39,003 nucleotides of DNA from Planctomycetota bacterium (GTDB lineage Bacteria; Planctomycetota; Planctomycetia; Pirellulales; Pirellulaceae), in contig QWPJ01000042.1 of the NCBI GenBank assembly GCA_003671195.1, positions 1 to 39,003 of the forward strand, in the 5' to 3' direction. Positions 1 to 8,632 of the stretch are shown piece by piece; position 1 is the first letter of the stretch; every line of letters starts with the position of its first letter. The position numbers and the translations under genes are program-made. The notes beneath the pieces were generated by a model, which saw nothing but the letters and a program-made list of their open reading frames with translations, was not told the origin of the DNA and did no database searches.

Positions 1-881
1 AAGACGGGGAGTTGGTCGCCATGCTGGTCTGCCGTCGCGAGCATTTTGCCTTGGCGGATCGATTCCTGGGCAGCCGAGATATTGTCAAACCCTACGACTT
101 GGACGGAATCGGTTTTATTGGCGGCTTTGATTGCAGCCATGGCTCCTAGGGCCATCGAGTCGTTGGCGGCTAGGATAGCTTTGAGATCGGGGTGGGCATT
201 GAGCATCGAGGCGGCGATGGTATTGGCTTGATTGGTTTCCCAGTTAGCGCTTTGGCTATCGACGATTTGCATTCCAGCGTCGTTCATCGCTTGTTCGAAG
301 CCTGAGCGTCTTTGGGTTGCATTGAAGCTGGTTCGGATGCCTTCGAGCACTGCGACCTGGTCTCCTGGTTTGAGGGATTTCGCTAGGTGTTGACCGACAC
401 TTTTGGCGCCCAGGAGGTTATTCGGACCGACAAAGGGGACCGCCAAGGATTCGGCTTTGAGGATTTCCTCATCGAGTTTGTTATCGATATTGACCACGAC
501 CAGTCCGGCGAGTTTAGCTCTGCGCAGAACCGGAACGAGCGCTTTGGAGTCGGCCGGGGCGACAACGATCGCTTGGACTTTGGCGGCGATCATTTCGTCG
601 ACGATGGCAGCTTGGCGGGCAAGATCCCTTTCGTCCTTGATGCCGTTGACGATCAGCTCGTACTGCTGAGAGTTTTGGGATTGATGCTGTTTGGCTCCCT
701 CGGCCATGGTTGAAAAGAACTCGTTGGCGAGCGACTTCATGACCAAAGCGATTTTGGGTTTATCGGGCGATGCAGGAGGGGAGGATGTGTTGGAAGTCTT
801 GGGCTGGCAGCCTACCATTGCAAGCGGGATGCAAATCGAGAGCAAGAGCGAGCCGGATCGTGCGAGGGTCGACAGGAACAT
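1..881 (-). CDS. rbsB: Ribose-type sugar ABC transporter substrate-binding lipoprotein (partial, runs off the left edge)
   Basis: This is the N-terminal 293 codons of a periplasmic sugar-binding protein read on the minus strand from the ATG at 881. A lipoprotein signal with lipobox MVGC puts the lipidated Cys at residue 25. It is followed by the periplasmic-binding-protein type 1 fold of the RbsB/LacI-like family: KIALVMKSLANEFF at the first strand, then AAKVQAIVVAPADSKALVPV and LVVVNIDNKL, then a hinge into the second lobe with AILAANDSMALGAMAAIKA and VQVVGFDN. These are typical of D-ribose or D-allose binding proteins (COG1879). The gene lies 133 bp downstream of rbsK on the same strand, which supports a ribose-like ligand, but specificity cannot be fixed from sequence. 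The stop codon is outside the window. Confidence 0.9.
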   Translation of the reverse strand, partial: MFLSTLARSGSLLLSICIPLAMVGCQPKTSNTSSPPASPDKPKIALVMKSLANEFFSTMAEGAKQHQSQNSQQYELIVNGIKDERDLARQAAIVDEMIAAKVQAIVVAPADSKALVPVLRRAKLAGLVVVNIDNKLDEEILKAESLAVPFVGPNNLLGAKSVGQHLAKSLKPGDQVAVLEGIRTSFNATQRRSGFEQAMNDAGMQIVDSQSANWETNQANTIAASMLNAHPDLKAILAANDSMALGAMAAIKAANKTDSVQVVGFDNISAAQESIRQGKMLATADQHGDQLPV

Positions 882-1014
882 GGTTACCAATTGAAAATGA
901 AGGGTTGTGGACGAGGCTTAGTTCAATGCCCGACGGCTGGCGCTGGTTGGCTCACAAGGTGACGTATTCGGATTCAGTCTTGGATGGACCTCTGTAGGAT
1001 ACACCAAGCGCGCT

Positions 1015-1962
1015 TTAGAGCCGAGAGTGGACTTGATCGAAATAGGGCAACGAGGGCTGAGCGCCACGGACCGTCACAGCATGAGCGGCGGCGGCCGAGG
1101 CGAACACGCAGGCTTCCATCAGCGCAGTGCCTTGTTCGATTTGGAAAGCTAGAGCGCCTAGGAAAGCGTCTCCGGCGGCGACCGTATCGATCGCATCGAC
1201 CCGATGGGCGTCGATGGCTTTGATCAGTGTTTGAGCGTTCAGGAGTTTGGTAGCAGCGACCGCGCCGAGAGGACCGAGGGTGATGACGGCCTGTTTGGCA
1301 CCTTTTTCCAAGAGCAAGCGGGCGGCTCGAAAGGCATCATCGACGTTCTGGGGTGGGGGGATCTTCAGCAGGTCTGCGGTTTCGGATTGGTTCGAGCAGA
1401 TCAGGTCCACATCGAAGAGCTCATCGGGAAAGTCATCGGGCACCGGAGCGGTATTGAGGATGACTCGAACATGGGCTTGGCGGCATAGCCGGATCGCATG
1501 GAGAACCGTGGGGATAGGGATTTCGAGTTGGAGCATCACTAGGCTTGCGTTTTGAATCGCAGCCTGAGCATTTTGGATGTCTTGTGGGGATAGTTGGCCA
1601 TTGGCGCCTGAGATGACCATGATCGCGTTTTCGCTTTGGTCGTCGACGGCGACGATCGCCACTCCGCTAGGACCAGGTTTATTGACGATCCATTCGAGGT
1701 CGACACCTTCCTGTTGGAGGTTTGCGCGGAGTGTTGCGCCAAAGCCATCGGATCCTAAGGCGGCGAGCATTCCGACACGACCACCAAGTCTTGCGACGGC
1801 GACGGCTTGGTTGGCCCCTTTACCGCCGGAGACTTCGTCGAGTCGGTGCGCAATGAGGGTCTCTCCGGGGGTCGGCAGAGTGGGAGTTCGAACGACAAGG
1901 TCCATGTTGATCGAACCGCACACGAGGATCTTGCCTTTGGGAGAATGGTTCGAGTGGCTCAT
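1015..1962 (-). CDS. rbsK: Ribokinase (PfkB family)
   Basis: This 315-residue protein would phosphorylate D-ribose to ribose 5-phosphate in the cytoplasm. The PfkB signatures are clear: an N-terminal strand with CGSINMDLVV, the substrate-lid and glycine motif GGKGANQAVAVARLGG near residue 45, and the anion-hole and catalytic motif DTVAAGDAF starting near residue 259, with Asp265 as the probable catalytic base. The AAGD form is the one usual in ribokinases rather than the GAGD of other PfkB sugar kinases. The frame stays open upstream to 2139, but that would overlap tsaE. The ATG at 1962 begins 14 bp after the tsaE stop, is preceded by GGAG, and gives a normal ribokinase length. The gene sits between tsaE and rbsB, so co-transcription is likely. 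Confidence 0.93.
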   Translation of the reverse strand: MSHSNHSPKGKILVCGSINMDLVVRTPTLPTPGETLIAHRLDEVSGGKGANQAVAVARLGGRVGMLAALGSDGFGATLRANLQQEGVDLEWIVNKPGPSGVAIVAVDDQSENAIMVISGANGQLSPQDIQNAQAAIQNASLVMLQLEIPIPTVLHAIRLCRQAHVRVILNTAPVPDDFPDELFDVDLICSNQSETADLLKIPPPQNVDDAFRAARLLLEKGAKQAVITLGPLGAVAATKLLNAQTLIKAIDAHRVDAIDTVAAGDAFLGALAFQIEQGTALMEACVFASAAAAHAVTVRGAQPSLPYFDQVHSRL

Positions 1963-1976
1963 TGGGAACGCTCCGT

Positions 1977-2492
1977 TTAGGTTTCCCACCCCAGCGATTG
2001 GGCAAGGTGGATTTTCAAGAGGGGGAATCGATTTAGATTCGTGATCCGGGCCGTGCGTTGCTCGGACAATGGGTCTTGGGTAAGCAGTTCGATCCAGAGG
2101 GTGTTCCGAGGCATGCATTCGGCGAATCGGTCGGCCCATTCGATGATGGTAAGGACCGGTTGTTCAAAGAGTTCCTCGATTCCCAGTTCGAGGAATTCAT
2201 CGCTATCTCGGATTCGGTAGGCGTCGATGTGATGGATTTCGGGATTGGTGCCCAGGGGGTGGATCAGGACGAAGGTTGGGCTCATGACGTCCTCGGGATT
2301 TGCGCCGAGGGCTTGGGCGATGAATTTGACCAGTTGGGTTTTGCCTGCGCCGAGGGTTCCGACCAGACCGACGGTGCAGGGTGCGGTGTTCCGGATGGCT
2401 TGGGCCAGGAGGTGCCCCAATGCGCGGCAATCCTCGAGGTTATCTAGGGCGATAGAGCATTCTTGGGGGGTAAGTGACACGAGTTGGATCAT
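1977..2492 (-). CDS. tsaE: tRNA threonylcarbamoyladenosine biosynthesis ATPase TsaE
   Basis: This 171-residue P-loop protein is the TsaE (YjeE) subunit that works with TsaD and TsaB in making t6A37 in ANN-decoding tRNAs. The Walker A motif GTLGAGKT spans residues 45-52. Family motifs follow: SPTFVLIHPL, then HIDAYRIRD, then IIEWADRF. The C-terminal tail of about 25 residues after the conserved core is not recognised. The gene starts only 4 bp after the ABC-F stop codon, so translation coupling is likely. tsaB and tsaD are not in the window. Confidence 0.93.
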   Translation of the reverse strand: MIQLVSLTPQECSIALDNLEDCRALGHLLAQAIRNTAPCTVGLVGTLGAGKTQLVKFIAQALGANPEDVMSPTFVLIHPLGTNPEIHHIDAYRIRDSDEFLELGIEELFEQPVLTIIEWADRFAECMPRNTLWIELLTQDPLSEQRTARITNLNRFPLLKIHLAQSLGWET

Positions 2493-2496
2493 GGCA

Positions 2497-4311
2497 CTAT
2501 TCTTCGAATTGTTCCAATTGTTCTTGGAGATCGGCCCATCGGGTTTCGGCCGTTTCGAGTTCAGCGGAGACTTTCGTCATTTCTTCGTGAAGTTTCATGG
2601 CGGCTTGAGGATCGCTCGATGCCATGAGTTGTTCGTGGATCGATTTTTTTTGTTGATCGAGTTTGGCGATATTTTTCTCTAGGTTACCGATTTGTTTTCG
2701 GAGGGATCGATCATCGAGAGTAGGGCTCGATTTGCTAGGGACGTTTTTCGAAGCGTTTTTTGGGTTGGCCGACGGGGGGGCGTTTTTTTTCGTCGGGTTG
2801 CCTGGGTGTCTAGAGGATTCGGCGTCATCGATTTCCTTTTGGACCATGTACATATAAGCGTCGTAATCGCCTCGGTACTGGGTCACTTTTCCGTCTCGGA
2901 CTTCGATGTAGGTCGTTGCGACCCGTTTAAGGAAGTGGCGATCGTGAGAGGTAAAAACGACTGTGCCTTTGTAATCGATCAGCGCATCGGCGAGGGCTTC
3001 GACCGTTTCGACATCGAGGTGGTTACCGGGTTCATCGAGGATTAGTACGTTGGCTTTGCCAAGGAGCAGGGCGGCCATGCAGAGTCGAGCGCGTTCTCCA
3101 CCGCTGAGGACTCGGATTTTCTTCTCGACGGCCGCGCCTCGAAAGAGCATCGAGCCGGCCGTATCGAGGATGGTTTGGTTTTTGGTACCTGGGATCGCTT
3201 CGTATTCGAGAAACTCCAGGACGGTTTTGTTTTCTGGGAGGCTGGTATAGACGTGCTGGGCGTAGGTTCCGAGTTCGCAACCGTAGCCCCATTTGACTTC
3301 GCCTTCGACTGGATCGAGCGAGTGCACGAGGGTGCGAAGTAAAGTGGTTTTTCCCTGGCCGTTGTCCCCGACGATCGCAGCGCGAGTTCCGTGGTCGATT
3401 TCTAGTCCAACGTTGGTCGAGATAGTCCGATCTGGGTATCCTATCGCAGGGTCTCGGGTGCGCAGCGCTGGGCCTTGGCGAGGCTCCACTTGGGGTGCGC
3501 GGATGGTGGCATTGGCATGATTGGCGGAGTTCTCTTTGACTTCGAGCCGTTCGAGCATTTTGCTTTTGGATTTTGCGCGTGTGGCGGTGCTGGCACGGGC
3601 GCGGTTTCGGTCGATGAATTCCTGGAGTTGTTTTCGTTTCGCTGCGATCGAGGCGTTGGTGCGTTGGTCGTGTTCGCGGAGGCCTTGTTGGTACTCGAGG
3701 TATTCGTCGACTTTGCCGGGAAAGAGGGTCAATTCACCCATCGACAAATCGAGGGTCGAGTCGCACGTAGCGTTGAGAAAGGCGCGATCGTGTGAGACGA
3801 TCAAACAGGCTTCTTGGAAGGATCTCAGAAAGTATTCGAGGAGGATTTGGGTGCGAAGGTCCAAGAAGTTCGTCGGCTCATCGAGCAGCAGCAAGTTTGG
3901 CTCGTGGAGCAGCAGGGCCGAGAGTTTGACACGGGTTTGCCAGCCGCCCGAAAGGTTTTGCATGGGGGACTCGAGCATGCGACCTTTGATTTCGAATTCC
4001 CCGGCAACTTCGCCGCATTTCCAGTCCGGCTGTGCGCTATCTCGCATGAGGAATTCCAGGGCCGTTTCGCCAGGGAGAAACGGGTCGTGTTGCCTGAGGT
4101 ACCCGATCTTGAGTTTCGGATGGCGGATGATCTCGCCGGTATCGAGTTCGTCATCCCCTAGGATGCATTTTAGGAGGGTGGATTTGCCGGCTCCGTTTCG
4201 ACCGATGAAGCCGACTTTGGTGTTTCCCCCTAAAGTGCATTCGGCACCATCGAGGAGGATTTGGTCGCCGTAGCGTTTGTGCGCGTTGCGAATCTGAAGC
4301 AGGACGGTCAT
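2497..4311 (-). CDS. ABC-F family ATPase (Uup/Ettr-like, duplicated ATPase)
   Basis: This is a soluble protein with two ABC ATPase domains and no membrane segments, the layout of ABC-F proteins that act on ribosomes. Domain 1 has Walker A GRNGAGKST at residues 37-45, signature LSGGWQTRVKLSALLL and Walker B LLLLDEPTNFLD. A charged interdomain linker rich in Lys and Arg follows, as expected for the P-site tRNA-interaction motif. Domain 2 has Walker A GDNGQGKTT, signature LSGGERARLCMAALLL and Walker B VLILDEPGNHLD, where Gly replaces the usual Thr of DEPTNHLD. The C-terminal 60 or so residues form a predicted coiled coil, as in Uup. The frame has an earlier ATG at 4368; the ATG at 4311 (MTVLLQIRNAHKRYG) is preferred because it begins directly before the first ABC strand. 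604 residues from this start. The subfamily (Uup, EttA or YheS) is not settled. Confidence 0.9.
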   Translation of the reverse strand: MTVLLQIRNAHKRYGDQILLDGAECTLGGNTKVGFIGRNGAGKSTLLKCILGDDELDTGEIIRHPKLKIGYLRQHDPFLPGETALEFLMRDSAQPDWKCGEVAGEFEIKGRMLESPMQNLSGGWQTRVKLSALLLHEPNLLLLDEPTNFLDLRTQILLEYFLRSFQEACLIVSHDRAFLNATCDSTLDLSMGELTLFPGKVDEYLEYQQGLREHDQRTNASIAAKRKQLQEFIDRNRARASTATRAKSKSKMLERLEVKENSANHANATIRAPQVEPRQGPALRTRDPAIGYPDRTISTNVGLEIDHGTRAAIVGDNGQGKTTLLRTLVHSLDPVEGEVKWGYGCELGTYAQHVYTSLPENKTVLEFLEYEAIPGTKNQTILDTAGSMLFRGAAVEKKIRVLSGGERARLCMAALLLGKANVLILDEPGNHLDVETVEALADALIDYKGTVVFTSHDRHFLKRVATTYIEVRDGKVTQYRGDYDAYMYMVQKEIDDAESSRHPGNPTKKNAPPSANPKNASKNVPSKSSPTLDDRSLRKQIGNLEKNIAKLDQQKKSIHEQLMASSDPQAAMKLHEEMTKVSAELETAETRWADLQEQLEQFEE

Positions 4312-4561
4312 AGCGGAACCTAGGCGGCTTGGAAATCGATGGATCAAGGCCCTGAAAATTTCATCCATCTTTGGTATGTTATCAACCCCAAAGGCGATGG
4401 ATTCTTAAGGGAAACCCGTTCGGAGGGCTGGCTCGGGGCCCGAAGTCCAGGCAGTTTAGTCGCCGTTGGGCGGTTTAGTCACCGGTAGGCGGTTTTGGCG
4501 CAGCTTGGTGGTTCGGGTTGGTCGTTCGGTTTGGTCGTTCTGGCAGAGGGCTTTGGATTCC

Positions 4562-5161
4562 ATGGCAGAGATATCGCAGTCGGTCACGGAGTTGGTCCAT
4601 CAGTTGGGGAGATTGCCTGGCATCGGCAAAAAAACGGCAGAGCGATTGGCTTATCACATTCTGCGGGTGCACGTTTCCGAGGCGTTCGCTTTGGCCGATG
4701 CGATACGCAAGGTCCGTGAAAACGTGCGTTACTGTTCGGTTTGCTTCAATTTGTCCGAGGAGGCTCTATGCGGGGTGTGCAAGAGTTCCCAGCGAGACGG
4801 GGGGCTTCTGTGCATTGTCGAGCAGCCGAGGGATTTGATCGCCTTGGAGCAGACGGGAGTCTATAAAGGCATGTACCACGTGTTGCTTGGGCGAATCGCA
4901 CCTTTGGATGGGATAGGTCCCGACCAATTGACGATCGAGGCATTGGTCGATCGGGTCAGGACGGGGAATTTCCGGGAGGTGGTCTTGGCGACCAATCCGA
5001 ATGTCGAAGGGGATGGAACGGCGATGTTCATCTCGAACCAATTGTCACCTTATCCGGTGCAATTGACACGATTGGCAAGGGGTGTGACCAGCGGGAGCGT
5101 CTTGGAGTTCACCAATAAAGAGATCCTATCGGACGCGTTGTCGGGCCGGCAAAAGTTCTAG
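4562..5161 (+). CDS. recR: Recombination mediator protein RecR
   Basis: This 199-residue protein acts with RecF and RecO to load RecA at gaps in DNA. The order of motifs fits the family: an N-terminal helix-hairpin-helix with GRLPGIGKKTAERLAYHIL, a four-cysteine zinc finger at Cys58, Cys61, Cys70 and Cys73, and a Toprim domain with LLCIVEQPRDLIALEQTG followed by GMYHVLLGRIAPLDGIGP. The open frame extends upstream to a TTG at 4466, but that extension is Trp- and Gly-rich low-complexity sequence, and the ATG at 4562 (MAEISQ) gives the normal RecR length. The usual bacterial partner ybaB/dnaX is not next to it. The leader at 4466-4561 is unusually G/T-rich and holds two copies of TTGGTCGTTC 13 bp apart. 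Confidence 0.95.
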   Translation: MAEISQSVTELVHQLGRLPGIGKKTAERLAYHILRVHVSEAFALADAIRKVRENVRYCSVCFNLSEEALCGVCKSSQRDGGLLCIVEQPRDLIALEQTGVYKGMYHVLLGRIAPLDGIGPDQLTIEALVDRVRTGNFREVVLATNPNVEGDGTAMFISNQLSPYPVQLTRLARGVTSGSVLEFTNKEILSDALSGRQKF

Positions 5162-5290
5162 CACGGTCGATGGGCCGGTGGGTCTAAAAAGCGATTCTTC
5201 GGGCAGCGGGCTCTTTTCCCCGGGCGGCTGTTCGACGACAATAAGGCCGTCGTTCTTACGAAGCCACCCGAACAGGTTTAGGTCCTTTCG

Positions 5291-7222
5291 ATGAAAACAT
5301 TCCGATTCGCCATGTGGATGCTGCTTGCGGTTCTAGGGATGCAAATCGCCAGTGCAGCGAGGCTCGGGGCACAGGAATTGCAAAATCCCAGCGACCTCGA
5401 TTCGGTCCGCTCGGCGGTCAAGAAGGCTGAGGAGTTGTACAAGGAAAAGAATTTTGCCGAGAGTTCCAAGTACATCGAGATCTGCAATGCCAACTTTGTC
5501 GACTTGGTGATTTCCGGTCAAAGGAAAGACCTTGCCGAGTGGGAGCGACTGCACAAGAAACTATCGCGCGCGGCCGAGGTGCTGGCGATCGAGGGTGCAG
5601 AATTCACACCGCTTGCGCCCTGGGGCGATATTTTTGGCAAGCTCCGAGAGATGAACAACGGTCCGAAAGCCACTGCGGGTAAAGATCCAGCAAAGGAACT
5701 TAAGGCGAAGTCCGAGGGGATAAGTTTCACCAAGGATGTAGCTCCTGTTTTGGTCGAGCACTGCGGCAGATGCCACGTCGATAAGACCACCGGTGGATTT
5801 ACGATGCCGACTTACGAGGGATTGATGAAGGGTTCTCGGGCCGGAGTGGTTCTCTTTGCCGGTGATCCAGAAGGGAGTCCTTTGATCGAAGCGATGGCAA
5901 GCGGGACGATGCCCCCGAGTGGCAACAAAGTTCCGGAAGAGAAAATCAATGCGATCAAGGCGTGGGTCAAAGCCGGAGCGAAGTTCGATGCGGAGGATCC
6001 CAAAGCAAACCTAAGGGTACTTGTCGGTGGCCCCGACGCGAAACCTCCGGAGCCTCCCAAGCCGGTCGAGGTCATGGAGGCGACGGGCAAAGAGACCGTC
6101 AGTTTTGCCAACGACATCGCGCCGATTTTGGTCGCCAATTGCAACGGCTGTCACTATGGGGGCAATCGGCCTTCGGGGGGGTTGAACTTCACCAACTTCG
6201 CCGGACTGCTTCGCGGGGGCATGACCGGACCGGCGATCGAGCCGAAGAAGGGGCCCGAGAGTTTGCTTGTCAAAAAGCTTTTGGGACAAGCAGGACAGAG
6301 GATGCCGGCCGGTGGCCGAGCGGCACTCAAGCCTGAAGAGATCGAAAAAATCACCCAATGGATCGATGAGGGAGCGACCTTCGACGGTGGGCAGCGGGAA
6401 AGCCAACTCGAGAGCGTGATTGCCAAATCGTGGGCTTCGAAGGCCAGCCACAGCGAGTTGATGGAAAAGCGGATGAGCAGAGCGCGCGATCGATGGAAAA
6501 TCGTATCGCCGACAGCACAGCTAGAAGAGACCTCCAACCAAGACTTCCATGTCTTAGGAAACCTGGGGCCAGCGGGATTGCAACAGGTATTGGCAGCGGC
6601 AGACGCGGCAGCCAAATCCGTGCGCAAGCAGTACCGGCTAAGCCCCAAAGATCCCATCGTTCGAGGTGGGATCACGATCTACGCGCTCAAGTCCCGGTAC
6701 GACTACAGCGAACTTGGCAATATGCTCGAAAAACGAGCCTTGCCCGCCGAGTGGTCCTCGCATTGGAAACGCGATGTGTTGGACATGTACATCGCCATCG
6801 TTCCCGACAAAGCCAACGCGAAACTCAATGAATCCGCCTTGGTCCAGCAAATAACCAGCGTGTGGATGGCATCCCATGAGGGAGTGCCCAAGTGGTTTGC
6901 CGACGGAGCAGGCAGGGCCGCTTTGGCCGCCGCAGTCGGTCCCAACGACGAGCGCGTCAAACCTTGGATGCTCAGGGTCCCTCAAGTCGTCGACGAGATC
7001 AAGGATGTCAAGCCATTGATCGATGGCAAGCTCAACGATGAAGACGAGGCGATCGTTGGATTTGCTTTGGTCCGGACCATGCAGAGCAGTTCGATGAAAA
7101 AGCAGTACGACTCAGTGGTCAAATCGATATCCGGTGGGACCGGCTTCGATGAGGCCTTTCTCAAGTCGATCGGGCCGGTCGAACCGTTTTTGAGCCAAGC
7201 TTTGGGGAAAAAGAAAAAGTAG
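5291..7222 (+). CDS. Secreted protein with two planctomycete-type cytochrome c domains and a possible degenerate peptidase domain
   Basis: This 643-residue protein begins with a Sec signal peptide (hydrophobic core MWMLLAVLGMQIASA). A helical, TPR-like segment of about 110 residues comes next. Two heme c domains follow, each with CXXCH and a later Met-Pro ligand candidate: CGRCH at 158-162 with TMPPSG downstream, and CNGCH at 284-288 with QRMPAGG downstream. Both end with the same KAWVKAGAKFDA / TQWIDEGATFDG helix, which indicates an internal duplication of the planctomycete cytochrome C (PSCyt1-like) domain. The C-terminal half, from about residue 390, holds WMASHEGVPKWFADGAGRA, which resembles the second motif of gluzincin-type peptidases, but no HEXXH is present. 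It is likely periplasmic and electron-transfer or redox-sensing related. The stop lies 4 bp from the end of the convergent lipoprotein gene. Confidence 0.85.
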   Translation: MKTFRFAMWMLLAVLGMQIASAARLGAQELQNPSDLDSVRSAVKKAEELYKEKNFAESSKYIEICNANFVDLVISGQRKDLAEWERLHKKLSRAAEVLAIEGAEFTPLAPWGDIFGKLREMNNGPKATAGKDPAKELKAKSEGISFTKDVAPVLVEHCGRCHVDKTTGGFTMPTYEGLMKGSRAGVVLFAGDPEGSPLIEAMASGTMPPSGNKVPEEKINAIKAWVKAGAKFDAEDPKANLRVLVGGPDAKPPEPPKPVEVMEATGKETVSFANDIAPILVANCNGCHYGGNRPSGGLNFTNFAGLLRGGMTGPAIEPKKGPESLLVKKLLGQAGQRMPAGGRAALKPEEIEKITQWIDEGATFDGGQRESQLESVIAKSWASKASHSELMEKRMSRARDRWKIVSPTAQLEETSNQDFHVLGNLGPAGLQQVLAAADAAAKSVRKQYRLSPKDPIVRGGITIYALKSRYDYSELGNMLEKRALPAEWSSHWKRDVLDMYIAIVPDKANAKLNESALVQQITSVWMASHEGVPKWFADGAGRAALAAAVGPNDERVKPWMLRVPQVVDEIKDVKPLIDGKLNDEDEAIVGFALVRTMQSSSMKKQYDSVVKSISGGTGFDEAFLKSIGPVEPFLSQALGKKKK

Positions 7223-7226
7223 TGGC

Positions 7227-7589
7227 TTAGCGACCGATCATCGGTTGGGCATAGCCCGGTGGGTATCCGGCCGAGGTTGTTCCGGGATAGGAACCGGGGA
7301 TCGGCTGGCCGTAGACCGGGGGTTGCCCGTAGACTGCTGGAGGTTGCCCGTAGCCTGCTGGGGCACTAGTCCCTGGATTCATCATGCCCACGGGCGGCGC
7401 GGCGACCGTCCCGGGAGCCGCCGGTGCCCCTTGGGTCGGATAGGGCTGAGGGTAAGCCGGATAGGTTGGATAGGGGCTCATGGCTGGGTATTGAGGTTGG
7501 GCGCAGTTGGTCCCAGCACAACCGCTTAAACCGAAACTCGATAGGCATAGGATTGCCACACAGGGGACCAACCGTTGGATGCTCGTCAT
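7227..7589 (-). CDS. Small Pro/Tyr/Gly-rich lipoprotein, function unknown
   Basis: This 120-residue protein has a lipoprotein signal with lipobox LSGC, placing the lipidated Cys at residue 24. The mature part is almost entirely Pro, Tyr, Gly, Ala and Gln, with short repeats such as YPAYPQPYP and YGQPPAVYGQPPVYGQP, so it is probably disordered. Such proteins are common in planctomycetes, and no function can be assigned. The frame is open up to 7634, but the ATG at 7589 (MTSIQRLVP) begins a normal signal peptide. It converges with the cytochrome gene with a 4 bp gap and is divergent from the gene at 7839. Confidence 0.7.
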   Translation of the reverse strand: MTSIQRLVPCVAILCLSSFGLSGCAGTNCAQPQYPAMSPYPTYPAYPQPYPTQGAPAAPGTVAAPPVGMMNPGTSAPAGYGQPPAVYGQPPVYGQPIPGSYPGTTSAGYPPGYAQPMIGR

Positions 7590-7838
7590 GATACTGCCTG
7601 ATGGTAGAACAAAGGTCCGGCAGGCCAATCGCATGCCATTGGGGGTCGATGGTCTATATTTCGGCCTTTGGTGTCCATGTCAATTTCGAGCAAAACTCAG
7701 GTGCTGTTGCAATTGAGTCTGTTTTTTTGTTAGTTTCCAACTCCTAGCTGCCGCCAGGGTTTTGGATCTGCCGATTCGGCAGTGTACCGAATCCGATTTG
7801 GCAAAGCCCGAAAAATCATAAGGAACAGGTTTGGCAGG

Positions 7839-8387
7839 ATGCCTAAGTCTCTCAGATGGGCGATGGTTTTATGGCCTGGGTTGTTTTTTGCCTGGGAGGC
7901 AGGGAATCTACGGGCGCTTTTGATTTGTTTGGGATTTGTCTTTGCGCTTCAAGCCGCATGGATCGGGACATTCATTTGGCCAGGATTGCTTACTGGGTGG
8001 GAATCGCGATTGCTTTGGTGGTCGCTAGCCGCTTCGGTCGCAGGTTCGGTTTTGTACCAAATCTACTGTGCGGCTTGGACGACGAAGGCAGGCTCGTCGT
8101 TATGTAGCGATAAAGTGCTTCAAGAGGCGCAATCGGAGTACCTTCGCGGGAATTATTTTGAAGCTGAAGAATTGCTGACTGTCTATGTGTCGCAGGGAGA
8201 ATGGGATGTTGAAGCAGCGATGTGGCTTGCATCGATCTACCGTCGGACCGGCAGGCTTGAGGCCGCTTCGGTAGTGCTTCAAACCATCGAATCTCTTGAG
8301 CGCGGGAGCTTATGGTCTGCCGAAATCGCCCAGGAGTATCGGAAAATCAAAGACGCCAAACGAAACAAACGGACCGAAAGTCTCTAA
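7839..8387 (+). CDS. Membrane protein with C-terminal TPR-like repeats, function unknown
   Basis: This 182-residue protein has three hydrophobic stretches in its first 85 residues: AMVLWPGLFFAW, LLICLGFVFALQAAWIGTF and WWSLAASVAGSVLYQIYC. The C-terminal half is soluble and reads as TPR-like helices: LQEAQSEYLRGNYFEAEELL, then VEAAMWLASIYRRTGRLEAA. It is therefore likely a membrane-anchored protein-interaction module. The frame opens at a GTG at 7782; the ATG at 7839 is preferred because it starts just before the first membrane segment and has AAGGAA about 12 bp upstream. Its neighbours give no clue to its role. Confidence 0.65.
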   Translation: MPKSLRWAMVLWPGLFFAWEAGNLRALLICLGFVFALQAAWIGTFIWPGLLTGWESRLLWWSLAASVAGSVLYQIYCAAWTTKAGSSLCSDKVLQEAQSEYLRGNYFEAEELLTVYVSQGEWDVEAAMWLASIYRRTGRLEAASVVLQTIESLERGSLWSAEIAQEYRKIKDAKRNKRTESL

Positions 8388-8407
8388 AAGCAGTAGCTAC
8401 CTCCCGT

Positions 8408-8434
8408 TTGCTATCCTGAGGTAGACCCTATAAT
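8408..8434 (+). promoter_or_regulatory. Candidate sigma-70-type promoter upstream of clpC
   Basis: TTGCTA at 8408-8413 and a perfect TATAAT at 8429-8434 are separated by 15 bp, which is shorter than the usual 17. It lies in the 245 bp between the preceding gene and clpC and would give a leader of about 190 nt. The -10 match is strong; the -35 pairing is uncertain. No CIRCE or CtsR-like operator was recognised here. Confidence 0.4.
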
Positions 8435-8632
8435 TTTGCCGATCGTCTTGGCAAGCGGTGTACGGAAGACTGAAGTTTTCGGTACAGCTTTTGCACAACA
8501 GGATCGACCGTTGACGTCGAGCGAACCTCCGACTGCCGAAAGGGGTCGTCGGTTAGCCCAAGCGACGAGACGAGCTGAAAACAATCGAGGGTGGACCGAT
8601 GGTTGTCCGCCAACCCAAAAGGAAGGATAGTC

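Noticed and set aside
4312-4368. Longer start of the ABC-F gene at the ATG at 4368
   Set aside because: The extra 19 residues precede the first ABC strand and no ribosome binding site is clear for either start; the shorter form is preferred, though the longer cannot be excluded.
4466-4561. N-terminal extension of recR from a TTG codon
   Set aside because: The extra 32 residues are low-complexity and not found in RecR proteins of normal length; the ATG at 4562 fits the family.
5233-5255. ACGAC/GTCGT hairpin after recR considered as a terminator
   Set aside because: The stem is only five pairs with no proper T run after it.
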